Shown: positions 38,029 to 47,470, numbered from the stretch's first letter. The stretch: DNA of 64,000 nt from Qipengyuania gaetbuli (GCF_020524765.1 NZ_JAIVLR010000001.1:62001-126000); one strand, 5' to 3'. A program made the numbers and translations. The notes: generated by a model from the letters alone, not told the origin.

Positions 38029-38057
38029 CGCTTAGGCGGATTCGGCCGTAAGGTCAA
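38029..38057 (-). promoter_or_regulatory. Candidate promoter for rpsM-rpsK-rpoA-rplQ
   Basis: TTGACC (38052-38057), a 17-base spacer and TAAGCG (38029-38034) on the minus strand. The -35 and spacer match the candidate str promoter; the -10 is weaker. Its predicted transcript would start with the hairpin at 37961-38003. Confidence 0.5.
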
Positions 38058-38080
38058 CCGCTCGCGCGCACAAACGACGA

Positions 38081-38100
38081 GGCAGCCCATATGGGCAGCC
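38081..38100. repeat. 20-bp near-palindrome upstream of the rpsM promoter
   Basis: A perfect 12-bp palindrome GCCCATATGGGC is extended by GGC/GCC arms after an A-A mismatch. It lies 24 bases upstream of the -35 on the promoter side. It could be a regulator site or a hairpin in the transcript from the upstream gene. The rest of 37873-38167 shows no gene. Confidence 0.4.
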
Positions 38101-38167
38101 GTCCGTCTATTACAACACCGTCATACTCCCGGCCGGGAGAAAGGTCAAAGCCGGGCTGTGCACAGAC

Positions 38168-38833
38168 CTAATCGTCGGTGGCAGGAGCTTCTTCGGCAGG
38201 CTCTTCGGGCGTCTCGAACGCCTTCTCGAAGTCGCCCGGCCCTTCCTCGTCAACCTTCGCCTCGTCAGGTGCCTTCTCGGCACCTCCGTCGAGCGCGCCG
38301 AGGTGATCGCGCAGGCCCATAAGCTGCTGGGACATGACGCCGTCGACTGCCTTGGAAATCTGGGCGATAGGAATGCCCATTGGGCCGCCCACATTGTATT
38401 CCCAGTCGATCCGCGTGCCGCCGTCGATCTCGTGGAGCGTGATCGTGAGGACGCCGGTTGCCGGCACGGCCTGCAGCGGACCAAGCCCGCCCCGCAGGCG
38501 CAGTGCCTTGTCGGGTACGGCCTGCACCACGATCGCGTGCTGTGAACTCCCGTCGAGGGGGATGTCGCCCTCGCCCGGGATCTTCTCGCAGAAGCAGCCA
38601 CCGGCATTGGGCACCAGAGTCATGTTGGCGGCCTCGCCCGACCAGGTGTGGCTGTCGTTCCACCATGCCCCGGGCTTGATGAGGGCAAGCCAGGCCTCGC
38701 GCGGGGTCGCGGAAACGCTGGCAGATGCCTTGGTCACGAAGCCGTCGTCACTGGTAGCAACGACCTTCGCCGAAGCAGGCACCGCCATCATGGCGAGGCC
38801 CAGCGCGGCGGCGAAGTAGCGGAATTGCGGCAT
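38168..38833 (-). CDS. Exported SRPBCC (START-like) domain protein
   Basis: The protein has 221 residues. The signal peptide MPQFRYFAAALGLAMMAVPASA is cut before KV. The mature domain has the SRPBCC pattern: a KASASVSATPREAWLALIKPGAWWNDSHTW start, GGCFCEKIPGEG, and LTITLHEIDGGTRIDWEYNVGG, the long beta strands before the C-terminal helix. The last 45 residues are acidic and low in complexity. SRPBCC folds bind hydrophobic ligands; the ligand is unknown. It lies 65 bases after adk on the same strand, an odd guest in a ribosomal superoperon. Confidence 0.75.
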   Translation of the reverse strand: MPQFRYFAAALGLAMMAVPASAKVVATSDDGFVTKASASVSATPREAWLALIKPGAWWNDSHTWSGEAANMTLVPNAGGCFCEKIPGEGDIPLDGSSQHAIVVQAVPDKALRLRGGLGPLQAVPATGVLTITLHEIDGGTRIDWEYNVGGPMGIPIAQISKAVDGVMSQQLMGLRDHLGALDGGAEKAPDEAKVDEEGPGDFEKAFETPEEPAEEAPATDD

Positions 38834-38898
38834 GTCTCACTCCCGGGAATATCTCGGGAGCGAGTCCTATGACCGCCTTGTCCGTTTGGAAAGGCCGG

Positions 38899-39543
38899 TC
38901 AGCCCAGAATGGCGTCGATAGCGTGGGTCACGTCACCGATGGCGGCCATGCCGTCCACCCGGGTGACGATGCCGCGCGCTTCATAGCCCGGCAGGATCGG
39001 AGCGGTTTCGCTGCGATAGACCTGCATGCGGTGACGCACGGTTTCCTCGTTATCGTCGGGGCGACGCTTGAACTCCGTCGAGCCGCACTTGTCGCACACG
39101 CCTTCGACTTCGGGCTGTTTGAAAGTGTCGTGATAGCCCTCGCCGCAATTGGCGCAGGTGTAACGGCCCGTAATGCGCGCAACCAGGGCATCCTCGTCCA
39201 CGTCCAGTTCGATGACATGGTCGAGGCTGCGACCGTGCTTGGCCAGCAGGCCGTCGAGGATTTCCGCCTGCTTTTCGGTACGGGGATAACCGTCAAAGAT
39301 GGCGCCCGTGTCCGGACCCATGGCGGTCAGTTCCGCATCGATCAGCTCCGAGACGATCTCGTCGGACACGAGTTCGCCCGCATCCATGATCGCCTTGGCC
39401 TTGATGCCCACCGGCGTGCCCGCCTTGACCGCGGCGCGTAGCATGTCGCCCGTCGAAAGCTGGCGCATGCCGTGGTGTTCCATCAGGCGGTGAGCCTGCG
39501 TTCCCTTGCCTGCCCCCGGAGGGCCGAGAAGAATGATATCCAT
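38899..39543 (-). CDS. adk: Adenylate kinase with zinc-finger LID
   Basis: The protein has 214 residues. The P-loop is GPPGAGKGTQA. The NMP site has STGDMLRAAVKAGT. The LID carries a zinc-type Cys4 set, CANC and CDKC, which marks the long, metal-binding form. FDGYPRTEKQAEIL is the classic signature. It balances ATP, ADP and AMP in the cytoplasm. It lies 33 bases after secY, its usual partner. Confidence 0.98.
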   Translation of the reverse strand: MDIILLGPPGAGKGTQAHRLMEHHGMRQLSTGDMLRAAVKAGTPVGIKAKAIMDAGELVSDEIVSELIDAELTAMGPDTGAIFDGYPRTEKQAEILDGLLAKHGRSLDHVIELDVDEDALVARITGRYTCANCGEGYHDTFKQPEVEGVCDKCGSTEFKRRPDDNEETVRHRMQVYRSETAPILPGYEARGIVTRVDGMAAIGDVTHAIDAILG

Positions 39544-39576
39544 CGCGTGAAGTCCCTTGTCGCGCGCCTTGATGCC

Positions 39577-40941
39577 TTAACGCAGGCGTCCCTTCAACTT
39601 GGCCTTTTTGATGAGATCGCCATACTGGTGCGCCAGCAGGTGCGACTGGATCTGGCTGATCGTGTCGACCGTGACGTTCACGACGATCAGCAGGCTGGTG
39701 CCGCCAAGGAAGAGCGGGATACCGGTCTGCGCGATCATGTATTCGGGGACCACGCAGACGAAAGTCAGGTAGATCGCGCCGATCACGGTGATGCGGGTCA
39801 GGACGTAATCGAGGTATTCCTCGGTCCGCTTGCCCGGACGGATGCCCGGGATGAAGCCGCCGTTCTTCTTCAGGTTCTCGGCAGTTTCTTCAGGGTTGAA
39901 GACCACTGCGGTGTAGAAGAAGCAGAAGAAGACGATGCCGAGGCCATACAGCGTCATGTAGAGCGGCTGGCCGTGCTGCAGGTACTGCAGGATTGTCTGG
40001 ACCGAACCGCCGAAGCCGCTTTCCGTGTCGAGCGAATTGCCTGCGAACTGCGTGATCGTCAGCGGCAGCAGGAGCAGCGAGCTGGCGAAGATCGGCGGAA
40101 TGACGCCGGCCGTGTTGAGCTTGAGCGGCAGGTGCGAGCGGTCGGCCTGCATCATGCCGCGCTGCGTCGCGCGCTTGGGATACTGGATCAGCAGGCGGCG
40201 CTGGGCGCGCTCGAAGAAGCTGATCAGCAGGATCAGACCGACGACCATGAAGATGAAGCCGAGCAGGATGCCGGTCGAGATCGAGCCTTCGCTGTAACCC
40301 GAGGTCATGTTGGTGACGAAGGTCGGGAACTGGGCGACGATGCCGGCCATGATGATCAGCGACACGCCGTTGCCGATACCGCGGCTGGTGATCTGTTCGC
40401 CCAGCCACAGCAGGAACATGGTCCCGCCGACGAGGCTGATGACGGCGCCCACGCGGAACATGTAGCCCGGGTCGACGACTGCAGCGATGCCATTGGCCGC
40501 GCCGAAGCTTTCAAGGCCGGCCGCGAGGAACCAGCCCTGCACCGTGCACAGCAGCACCGTACCGTAACGCGTGTACTGGTTCAGCTTCTGGCGACCGACC
40601 GTGCCTTCCTTCTTCAAGGCGGCAAGCGCCGGATGCAGGGCGGAGGCCATCTGCACGACGATCGAGGCGGTAATGTAGGGCATCACGCCGAGCGCGATGA
40701 GGCTCATGCGCTCGAGGCTGCCGCCGGTGAACATGTTGAACATGTCGATGATGCCGCCCTGGGTGACATCGGCAAGCTGGGTGAGTGCACGGGCATTGAT
40801 GCCCGGCAGCGGCACGAAGCTGAGGAAACGGAAAACGATCAGCGCGCCGATCGTGAACCAGATGCGCTGCTTGAGCTCGGTTGCCTTGGAGAAATTGGCG
40901 AGACTGATATTGCTCGCGAAACTGTCGGCGCGTGATGCCAT
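39577..40941 (-). CDS. secY: Preprotein translocase channel subunit SecY
   Basis: The protein has 454 residues and ten membrane segments. It has LPGINARAL, the plug/TM2 region GGIIDMFNMFTGGSLERMSLIALGV cut at G-G-S, the conserved loop KRATQRGMMQADRSHLPLKLN, and RPGKRTEEYLDYVLTRIT with the C5 loop that contacts SecA. SecY forms the protein-conducting pore with SecE and SecG. It sits between rplO and adk as is normal. Confidence 0.98.
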   Translation of the reverse strand: MASRADSFASNISLANFSKATELKQRIWFTIGALIVFRFLSFVPLPGINARALTQLADVTQGGIIDMFNMFTGGSLERMSLIALGVMPYITASIVVQMASALHPALAALKKEGTVGRQKLNQYTRYGTVLLCTVQGWFLAAGLESFGAANGIAAVVDPGYMFRVGAVISLVGGTMFLLWLGEQITSRGIGNGVSLIIMAGIVAQFPTFVTNMTSGYSEGSISTGILLGFIFMVVGLILLISFFERAQRRLLIQYPKRATQRGMMQADRSHLPLKLNTAGVIPPIFASSLLLLPLTITQFAGNSLDTESGFGGSVQTILQYLQHGQPLYMTLYGLGIVFFCFFYTAVVFNPEETAENLKKNGGFIPGIRPGKRTEEYLDYVLTRITVIGAIYLTFVCVVPEYMIAQTGIPLFLGGTSLLIVVNVTVDTISQIQSHLLAHQYGDLIKKAKLKGRLR

Positions 40942-41046
40942 TGGTCGTCTTCGATCCTAGCTTGGCGCCGGCCCGTCCCGGCGCTGACCGGACAGATAGG
41001 GAGCGGAGGCACGATTGTCGAACCCCCGCTCCCCTATTTCCATCGA

Positions 41047-41571
41047 TTACTTTGCCTTGGCAGCCTTGTTGGCGGCTGCGCGTTCGGCCTTCTTCTCGTG
41101 CTCGGGCTTGCCCTTGTCGAGGATTTCAACCGATCCTCCGGCCTTTTCGACCGCTGCGACAGCACCCTTCGAGGCACCAGCGACGACGAACTTGACCTTG
41201 GTCTTCAGTTCGCCCTTGCCGAGCAGGCGGACGCCGTCCTTGCCGCCGCGTGCAAGGCCTGCGGCCTTCAGCGCTGCGTGGTCGATGTCCTTCTTGGCGT
41301 CGAGCTTCTTGGCGTCGATGAACTTCTGGACCATGCCCAGGTTCACTTCGGCGAAGTCCTTGCCGAACGGATTGTTGAAGCCGCGCTTCGGCAGGCGCAT
41401 GTGAAGCGGCATCTGGCCGCCTTCGAAGCCCTTGATGGCGACGCCCGAACGGCTCTTCTGGCCCTTCTGGCCACGACCACCGGTCTTGCCCTTGCCCGAA
41501 CCGATACCACGGCCGACACGGATGCGGTTCTTGCGCGCACCCTCGTTGTCACGAATTTCGTTGAGTTTCAT
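41047..41571 (-). CDS. rplO: 50S ribosomal protein L15
   Basis: The protein has 174 residues, starting at [20 protein letters not shown]; the in-frame upstream ATG is in the spacer and rejected. [16 protein letters not shown] is the glycine-rich rRNA-binding segment and [11 protein letters not shown] the conserved middle. The Lys/Ala tail after KGKPEHEKK is longer than in E. coli. It should follow rpmD, but here a glycosyltransferase and a broken methyltransferase gene intervene. Confidence 0.97.
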   Translation of the reverse strand: MKLNEIRDNEGARKNRIRVGRGIGSGKGKTGGRGQKGQKSRSGVAIKGFEGGQMPLHMRLPKRGFNNPFGKDFAEVNLGMVQKFIDAKKLDAKKDIDHAALKAAGLARGGKDGVRLLGKGELKTKVKFVVAGASKGAVAAVEKAGGSVEILDKGKPEHEKKAERAAANKAAKAK

Positions 41572-41679
41572 GTTCTGCACTCGCTTTCGCTTGGTCCGGC
41601 GCGAATGTGCGCCGGAGATTTCGCACTGATTTAGTGAGGCGCGCGCCCTAGCTGGATGCGCCAAGCAATGCAAGGGCGG

Positions 41680-42242
41680 TCAGTCCTTGATCGCTTCAAG
41701 TTCGCAATACATCGCCTTGGCCGGCATCATCCAGCAGAAATAGCGCTCGTATAGATCAGGATATCGGTTGTCGAACGCCTTAACCAAGGCGCCCGGCCCC
41801 TGTGTGCCGCCATCCGGGACGCCGAACATGCGCCGCCTCATGGCGAAACGCACTTCGCCTTCGGTACGATAGCCCAGCGCGGCGATGAAGCGTCCTACGG
41901 TCGTCCACGGAAATAACACCTTGTGCGTGGGGTCCCGGTAGACACCGGGTCCAGAATAATGCGAGCTCAGCACACGGAGCAGACCACCGGGATTCAGGCT
42001 TCGGTGGAGTTCGCGCACCTTCACGAGGAAATCGTCGAAATGCTTGTGCGAATTGAACAGCTTGACCTCGTCGGAGTTGTTGTTGGCAAAGGGAAAGGGA
42101 AAAACGTCGAAATCGTGAACCACGTCGGGCTGTGGCAGCGATACGCTATCCATGCCGAGTTTCCGGCCAGCTTTGTCGACCCGCATCCGATATCAAGGCG
42201 CGCTTTTGTCGAGCTTTCCAACGTGCCTTCGGTCTTGATCAT
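41680..42242 (-). pseudogene. SAM-dependent methyltransferase, frameshifted
   Basis: Two minus-strand frames together give one methyltransferase of about 187 residues. The first, from the ATG at 42242, reads MIKTEGTLESSTKARLDIGCGSTK cut by the frame change; it carries motif I (LDIGCGS). The second, one base out, continues as GMDSVSLPQPDVVHDFDVFPFPFANN (motif II/III region), ELHRSLNPGGLLRVLSSHY and on to IKD at 41680. The break lies at about 42157-42180 and would be repaired by one added base. The start overlaps the glycosyltransferase stop by 4 bases (ATGA). It is either a real pseudogene or an assembly error. If intact it would resemble type-11 methyltransferases acting on glycans or lipids. 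Confidence 0.75.
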
Positions 42243-43462
42243 CCGGTGGTTGCTCCCTCACTCAGGACGGCGCGTGCATGATCGCCGATCGCCCTGCGGA
42301 AATCCGCCTGGGTCCAGTTGCCGCCCTCTCGAGCGATTTCCACCCGGTCCAATGCGCCACTACGCGCACGTTCAGCAAGGTCATGGAGTGCCTCACCCAG
42401 CGCAGCGGGGTCGCCTGTAGGAACCAGCGTCTTGCTTCCCGGCCCGACATCGATATCAGGCAGACCGGTATTCGCAGTGCCGATGACATGGCAGCCATGC
42501 GCCAGGGCTTCCAGATAGACGAGGCCAAAACCCTCCACCAGCGAGGGCATGACGAACACGTCCGCATCCGACATAAGTTGCTCGATCGACTCGCGGTCCT
42601 GATAGCCGAGCAGTTCGATTGAAGGATCGTCGATCTCAGCTGCGATATCGGGGTCGATGCGGTAGCTGACAATCCGCAACCGCGCATTGCCCATGCCCGA
42701 CGCCTGCCATGCTCGAATCAGATGGTGCAGACCCTTGCGCTGAACACCCTGCCCCACGAACAGGAAAGTCGGCGAACCAGTGCCCTCGACTGCCGTAGCC
42801 GGTTTCACGTCCCTTGCCGGGAGACCGTAAGGGATGACCGAGATCTTGTCCTCATCGACACCGCTCGCAATAACCGTTTTTGCAGTGAACTGCGATGTGC
42901 AGACGACTGCATCCATCCGCTGCCACGTTTCAGCGAGAGAAAAATTGCGGTGAGCCCGCACTTCCAGCTCATATGACGACCGCGCCTCGGGAAATTGCCG
43001 CGCGTCCTCCTCCAGCTTTGGCAGGTAGAACTGCGGAAGCGGATGAAAGACGAAGCCTATTAGTTTGGCGCTCTGTGCGATAGTCGGTGGCAGGTATTGA
43101 TGATAGGCGTAGATGTTGCCGCTATGGCGCTTCGCAACTTTTCGCGCCGTGCGTCCAAGCCGCGCATCGACCCACGGCCAGACACGTTCCATCGGGCGCT
43201 TGGCGACTTGGGCTGCATACTGACTTGCAAACGCCACAAGGTCCCTCGAAACCATTTGACCAGGAAGGGCATTGTCATGTTTTCGCGCGAGAAAGCGCGG
43301 GAGTATCGGGCGCAGTCGGCGGGGGGCGTAGAAGTCCGTGACGAGCGCATCAAGGAGCCCGGCCTCGTGCAGACCCAAGGCCACCTGATAATTGTCGCGG
43401 TCGCGATTGAACACGCAGACGAAGCCTGCACCTTGCGGCACCTGTGGTTCACGCGTCCCCAT
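42239..43462 (-). CDS. Family-4-type glycosyltransferase inside the spc operon
   Basis: The protein has 407 residues, starting at MGTREPQVPQGAGF; an ATG 45 bases upstream is also open. The GT-B fold and GT4 signature are clear: TFLFVGQGVQRKGLHHLIRAW for the donor domain start, then PSLVEGFGLVYLEALAHGCHV with the E-x7-E pair and GLPDI after it. There is no membrane segment, so it acts in the cytoplasm on a nucleotide-sugar donor, probably in surface glycan synthesis. It lies 86 bases after rpmD and in front of rplO, a highly unusual site. Base composition is somewhat lower in GC than the ribosomal genes. Confidence 0.88.
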   Translation of the reverse strand: MGTREPQVPQGAGFVCVFNRDRDNYQVALGLHEAGLLDALVTDFYAPRRLRPILPRFLARKHDNALPGQMVSRDLVAFASQYAAQVAKRPMERVWPWVDARLGRTARKVAKRHSGNIYAYHQYLPPTIAQSAKLIGFVFHPLPQFYLPKLEEDARQFPEARSSYELEVRAHRNFSLAETWQRMDAVVCTSQFTAKTVIASGVDEDKISVIPYGLPARDVKPATAVEGTGSPTFLFVGQGVQRKGLHHLIRAWQASGMGNARLRIVSYRIDPDIAAEIDDPSIELLGYQDRESIEQLMSDADVFVMPSLVEGFGLVYLEALAHGCHVIGTANTGLPDIDVGPGSKTLVPTGDPAALGEALHDLAERARSGALDRVEIAREGGNWTQADFRRAIGDHARAVLSEGATTG

Positions 43463-43548
43463 GACCGAGCGATAGTCCAGCCTCGCAGATACGAAAAGCC
43501 CCGGCACTCAGGCCGAGGCTCTCCGTGCATCCGTGCGGTGAGCAGGCC

Positions 43549-43734
43549 TTAGTCGACCACCGTCACCAGATGCGGGATCTTGGCGACTGCGCCGCGCACC
43601 TCGGGGGTGTCCTGGCGTTCGACGACCTTGTGCATCTTGTTCAGGCCAAGACCGATGAGGATCTTGCGCTGGCCTTCGGGACGGCGGATCGGCGAACCGA
43701 TCTGCTTGATCTTGATGGTTTTCGCTTTGGCCAT
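43549..43734 (-). CDS. rpmD: 50S ribosomal protein L30
   Basis: The protein has 61 residues. [20 protein letters not shown] is followed by [20 protein letters not shown], the whole short bacterial L30 fold. It lies 5 bases after rpsE. The expected next gene rplO is displaced by about 2 kb. Confidence 0.97.
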   Translation of the reverse strand: MAKAKTIKIKQIGSPIRRPEGQRKILIGLGLNKMHKVVERQDTPEVRGAVAKIPHLVTVVD

Positions 43735-43739
43735 CGTTC

Positions 43740-44519
43740 TTACTCCGCGATAGCGGCGGCGTCGGCTTCAGCCTCGGCCTCCGATGCCCCGCCGCGACCC
43801 AGGAGGTCGGCAACCTTCTTGCCGCGACGCTGGGCAACCGACTTCGGCGAAGTCTGGTCCTGCAGCGCGTCGAAGGTGGCGCGGATCATGTTGTAGGGGT
43901 TCGAGGTGCCGACCGACTTGGTCACCACGTCGGCAACGCCGAGGCTCTCGAAGACGGCGCGCATCGGACCACCGGCGATGATACCGGTACCCGGAGGCGC
44001 CGTACGCACGGTGACCTTGCCGGCGCCGAAGCGACCGTTGCCATCGTGATGGAGGGTACGACCTTCCTTCAGCGGCACGCGGATCATCTTCTTGCGAGCG
44101 GCAGCGGTTGCCTTCTGGATCGCTTCCGGCACTTCGCGGGCCTTGCCCTTGCCGAAGCCGACACGGCCCGAGCCGTCACCCACGACCACCAGCGCAGCGA
44201 AACCGAAGCGCTTACCGCCCTTCACAGTCTTGCTGACGCGGTTGATGTGGACGAGCTTCTCGATGATGCCGTCGTCGTCTTCCTCACGGCGGTTGTTGCG
44301 ACGGTCGTCACGACCGCGGCCACGGCCACGGCCGCCTTCGCCACGTTCGCCACCACGGCCACCACGGCCACGACGCGGTTCGCCTTCGGCGCCCTGCGCG
44401 GGGTCCTGGTTCGCAGCTGCTTCCGACGGGGTGTCGGCGACAGCCGGCTGCTCGTTGGTCACGGCGGTTTCGGTTTCGGCCGTCACGGCTTCTTCGGTCT
44501 TGTTTTCGTCAGCCATCAT
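43740..44519 (-). CDS. rpsE: 30S ribosomal protein S5 with long N-terminal extension
   Basis: The protein has 259 residues, against about 167 in E. coli. The S5 core starts near residue 84: [21 protein letters not shown], then [16 protein letters not shown] and [15 protein letters not shown], the decoding-site fidelity region. The added first 83 residues begin acidic ([12 protein letters not shown]) and turn into an Arg/Gly-rich block ([20 protein letters not shown], then [13 protein letters not shown]), resembling RGG-type RNA-binding tails. The C-terminus also has an acidic/Ala tail. The reading frame is intact, and the start lies at the rplR stop, so the extension is genuine coding sequence. 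Confidence 0.97.
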   Translation of the reverse strand: MMADENKTEEAVTAETETAVTNEQPAVADTPSEAAANQDPAQGAEGEPRRGRGGRGGERGEGGRGRGRGRDDRRNNRREEDDDGIIEKLVHINRVSKTVKGGKRFGFAALVVVGDGSGRVGFGKGKAREVPEAIQKATAAARKKMIRVPLKEGRTLHHDGNGRFGAGKVTVRTAPPGTGIIAGGPMRAVFESLGVADVVTKSVGTSNPYNMIRATFDALQDQTSPKSVAQRRGKKVADLLGRGGASEAEAEADAAAIAE

Positions 44520-44863
44520 CAGAACTCCAGCCCGCCTTCGCGAGCGGCGTCGGCCAGCGCCTTGACGCGGCCATGGAACAGGAAGCCACCGCGGTCGAAC
44601 ACGACGGTGGTGACGCCGGCCTTCTTGGCGGCGGCGGCGATGTCGCTGCCGACCTTCTTGGCGGCGTCGACATTGGCACCCGAGCCCTTCACGCCGAGCG
44701 TCGAGGCAGCGGCAACGGTCTTGCCTGCCGCGTCATCGATGATCTGAGCGTAGATGTGCTTGCCGGTGCGGTGGACCGAGAGGCGCGGCTTGCCGCCCGC
44801 ACGGCTGCGAAGAGCAGTACGGACACGGCGGCGGCGGCGTTCGAAAAGAGAGAGCTTTGCCAT
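44519..44863 (-). CDS. rplR: 50S ribosomal protein L18
   Basis: The protein has 114 residues, starting at [20 protein letters not shown]; upstream frame extension falls in rpl[21 protein letters not shown] and [28 protein letters not shown] (cut at GGFL) are diagnostic. L18 helps bring 5S rRNA into the 50S subunit. It begins 1 base after rplF. Confidence 0.97.
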   Translation of the reverse strand: MAKLSLFERRRRRVRTALRSRAGGKPRLSVHRTGKHIYAQIIDDAAGKTVAAASTLGVKGSGANVDAAKKVGSDIAAAAKKAGVTTVVFDRGGFLFHGRVKALADAAREGGLEF

Positions 44864-44864
44864 C

Positions 44865-45398
44865 TTACTTCTTCTTCCCTTCCTTGCGGAAGATGTACTC
44901 GCCGCGGTACTTGATGCCCTTGCCCTTGTAGGGCTCGGGCTTGCGCCACTTGCGGACATTCGCCGCGAACTGGCCCACGGCCTGCTTGTCGGTACCGCTG
45001 ATTTCCACAGTCGTCTGGTCCGGGGTCTTCACCTCGATACCTTCGGGAACGTCGAGATCGACATCATGCGAATAGCCGAGCTGCAGCTTCAGGGTCTTGC
45101 CCTGAGCGTTCGCACGGTAGCCGACGCCGGTGATCTCGAGGACCTTGGTGAAACCGTCGGTCACGCCTTCGACCAGGTTCGACACCAGCGTACGCTGCAT
45201 ACCCCAGTGGTTGCGAGCGGCGCGCGTGTCGTTGGCCGGCTTGACCGAGATTTCGCCGTCTTCCAGCTTGTACTCGACCAGGTCGGACAGGCCCATGGAA
45301 AGGGTACCCTTGGGACCCTTCACGCTGAGCGTGCCTTCTTCGATCTTGGCCTCAACCCCGCTCGGGATCGTGACCGGCTTTTTGCCGATGCGGCTCAT
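44865..45398 (-). CDS. rplF: 50S ribosomal protein L6
   Basis: The protein has 177 residues. It starts [20 protein letters not shown] and carries [20 protein letters not shown] and the C-terminal [20 protein letters not shown]. The two repeated L6 domains are complete. Its start codon shares one base with the rpsH stop (TGATG). Confidence 0.98.
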   Translation of the reverse strand: MSRIGKKPVTIPSGVEAKIEEGTLSVKGPKGTLSMGLSDLVEYKLEDGEISVKPANDTRAARNHWGMQRTLVSNLVEGVTDGFTKVLEITGVGYRANAQGKTLKLQLGYSHDVDLDVPEGIEVKTPDQTTVEISGTDKQAVGQFAANVRKWRKPEPYKGKGIKYRGEYIFRKEGKKK

Positions 45399-45793
45399 CA
45401 GAACACCTCCGCCAGCACTTCGCCGCCGACGTTTTCGTTGCGTGCTTCGGCGTCCGAGAGCACGCCCTTCGGCGTCGAGACGATGGTGATGCCAAGGCCG
45501 TTGCGGACCACGGGGAGTTCCTTGGAACCCGCATAGACGCGGCGGCCGGGCTTGGAGACACGGGCGACGTGCTTGATAGCCGGTTCGCCTTCGAAATACT
45601 TCAGTTCGATCCGCAGCGCGGGGTGCTTGCCGCTGTCGTCAGCCGAATAGCCACGGATGTAGCCTTCGCGCTGGAGGACTTCGAGCACGTTTGCACGCAG
45701 CTTGCTGGCGGGCGAAAGGACGCTGTCCTTCTTCGCACGCTGGCCGTTGCGGATACGGGTGAGCATATCACCCAGGGGATCGGTCATAGCCAT
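45398..45793 (-). CDS. rpsH: 30S ribosomal protein S8
   Basis: The protein has 131 residues. [20 protein letters not shown] opens it. [20 protein letters not shown] and the final [11 protein letters not shown] are the conserved rRNA-binding end. In E. coli S8 also represses the spc operon; whether that holds here cannot be read. It lies 11 bases after rpsN. Confidence 0.98.
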   Translation of the reverse strand: MAMTDPLGDMLTRIRNGQRAKKDSVLSPASKLRANVLEVLQREGYIRGYSADDSGKHPALRIELKYFEGEPAIKHVARVSKPGRRVYAGSKELPVVRNGLGITIVSTPKGVLSDAEARNENVGGEVLAEVF

Positions 45794-45804
45794 CTATCGA
45801 TTCC

Positions 45805-46110
45805 TCACCAGCTCGACTTGGTCAGGCCCGGAATCAGGCCCTTGTTGCCGAGGTCGCGCAGTTCGATACGGTTCAAACCGAACTTGCGGTAATAGCCGCG
45901 CGGGCGGCCGGTGGTGGAGCAGCGGTTGCGCACCCGGGTCGGGTTCGCGTTACGCGGCAGTTCCGCCATCTTGAGACGCGCGATCAGACGCTCGCCTTCG
46001 TCGAGGCTCTCGTCATCTGCGATAGCCTTCAGTTTCGCGTACTTGTCCGCATACTGCTTGACGAGCTTCTTGCGACGCTCGTTCTTGTTGATCGAACTCA
46101 GTTTCGCCAT
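45805..46110 (-). CDS. rpsN: 30S ribosomal protein S14 (zinc-independent form)
   Basis: The protein has 101 residues, with [20 protein letters not shown] and the end [20 protein letters not shown]. It lacks the C-x2-C pairs of the short zinc form, so it is the long type normal in proteobacteria. It lies 41 bases after rplE. Confidence 0.97.
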   Translation of the reverse strand: MAKLSSINKNERRKKLVKQYADKYAKLKAIADDESLDEGERLIARLKMAELPRNANPTRVRNRCSTTGRPRGYYRKFGLNRIELRDLGNKGLIPGLTKSSW

Positions 46111-46151
46111 TGGACTTAAGTTCCTTCCTTAAATCTCGATCGGAAGGCGGC

Positions 46152-46733
46152 TCACGCCGCCTCCTTCTCTTCCGACTTGGTTTCAGCCGGGAACGGGAAG
46201 CCGAAGAGACGCAGCAGTTCGCGCGCTTCCTCGTCGGTCTTCGCCGTGGTGGTCACGATGATATCCATGCCCCGGACCTTCTCGATCTTGTCGTAGGAGA
46301 TTTCGGGGAAGATGATCTGTTCTTTGAGGCCCATGGCGTAGTTGCCACGGCCGTCGAAGGACTTCGGGTTGAGGCCACGGAAGTCGCGGATACGCGGCAT
46401 GGCGATGGTCACCAGGCGGTCCACGAATTCGTACATGCGCTCGCGACGAAGGGTAACCTTCGCACCGATCGGCATGCCTTCACGCAGCTTGAACTGCGCG
46501 ATCGACTTCTTGGCCTTGGTGATGACCGGCTTCTGGCCGGCGATCAGCGCCATTTCTTCAGCGGCCGTCTGGACCTTCTTCTTGTCCTGGCTGGCTTCGC
46601 CCACGCCCATGTTGAGCGTGATCTTTTCCAGCTTCGGGACTTCAAGACGGTTCTTGTAGCCGAACTTTTCGGTCATCGCCTTGACGATCTGGTCGTCGTA
46701 GCGCTGCTTCATACGGGGGGTGTAATCAGCCAT
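46152..46733 (-). CDS. rplE: 50S ribosomal protein L5
   Basis: The protein has 193 residues, starting at [39 protein letters not shown] and [19 protein letters not shown] are typical; L5 binds 5S rRNA and P-site tRNA. The start overlaps the rplX stop by 8 bases. An ATG 15 bases upstream is possible but has no advantage. The C-terminal KSEEKEAA tail is an addition. Confidence 0.97.
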   Translation of the reverse strand: MADYTPRMKQRYDDQIVKAMTEKFGYKNRLEVPKLEKITLNMGVGEASQDKKKVQTAAEEMALIAGQKPVITKAKKSIAQFKLREGMPIGAKVTLRRERMYEFVDRLVTIAMPRIRDFRGLNPKSFDGRGNYAMGLKEQIIFPEISYDKIEKVRGMDIIVTTTAKTDEEARELLRLFGFPFPAETKSEEKEAA

Positions 46734-47046
46734 CGATGGTCTCCCCACTCTTCACGGCGACGCGCACCTTCTTGCCGTCTTTCGTTTCGAAACGGACGCG
46801 GGTGGGCTTGCCATCCTTGGGATCGGCCACAGCAACCTTGCTGATCGGCATCGGCGCTTCGAAGCGATCGATACCGCCCTGCGGGTTCTGCTGGGTCGGC
46901 TTACGGTGACGGGCAGCGATGTTCACGCCCTCGACGACGATCTTGCCTTCCTTCGGCATGACCTTCGCGACGGTGCCGGTCTTGCCCTTGTCCTTGCCGG
47001 ACAGGACGACCACGCTGTCACCCTTCTTGATCTTTGCGGCAGCCAT
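46726..47046 (-). CDS. rplX: 50S ribosomal protein L24
   Basis: The protein has 106 residues. [20 protein letters not shown] is the KOW motif, followed by [21 protein letters not shown]24 starts assembly of the 50S subunit. The ATG shares one base with the rplN stop. Confidence 0.97.
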   Translation of the reverse strand: MAAAKIKKGDSVVVLSGKDKGKTGTVAKVMPKEGKIVVEGVNIAARHRKPTQQNPQGGIDRFEAPMPISKVAVADPKDGKPTRVRFETKDGKKVRVAVKSGETIDG

Positions 47047-47414
47047 TACAGCACCTCCGGAGCAAGCGAGATGATCTTCATGAAGCCGCGGCCGCGCAGT
47101 TCGCGCACCACCGGGCCGAAGATACGGGTACCGATCGGTTCTTCGTTCTTGTTGACGAGAACCGCGGCGTTGCTGTCGAAGCGGATCACGCTGCCATCGG
47201 GGCGGCGGACGTCCTTCTTCGTGCGCACGATGACAGCGCGATGGACATCGCCCTTCTTCACCTTGGTGCGCGGCTGGGCTTCCTTGACGGAAACCACGAT
47301 CACGTCGCCGACGGACGCGGTACGGCGCTTAGAGCCACCCAGTACCTTGATGCACTGGACGCGCTTTGCGCCGCTGTTGTCCGCGACGTCGAGATTGGAT
47401 TGCATCTGGATCAT
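47046..47414 (-). CDS. rplN: 50S ribosomal protein L14
   Basis: The protein has 122 residues. [20 protein letters not shown] is the classic start, [20 protein letters not shown] the core, and [15 protein letters not shown] the end. L14 contacts 16S rRNA in an intersubunit bridge. It lies 56 bases after rpsQ, the widest gap in this part of the operon. Confidence 0.98.
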   Translation of the reverse strand: MIQMQSNLDVADNSGAKRVQCIKVLGGSKRRTASVGDVIVVSVKEAQPRTKVKKGDVHRAVIVRTKKDVRRPDGSVIRFDSNAAVLVNKNEEPIGTRIFGPVVRELRGRGFMKIISLAPEVL

Positions 47415-47470
47415 TGATCCGGTTCCTTCTCTTGGCTTGCCGGGACATTCGCCCGGCAGTTCCTAAAACG

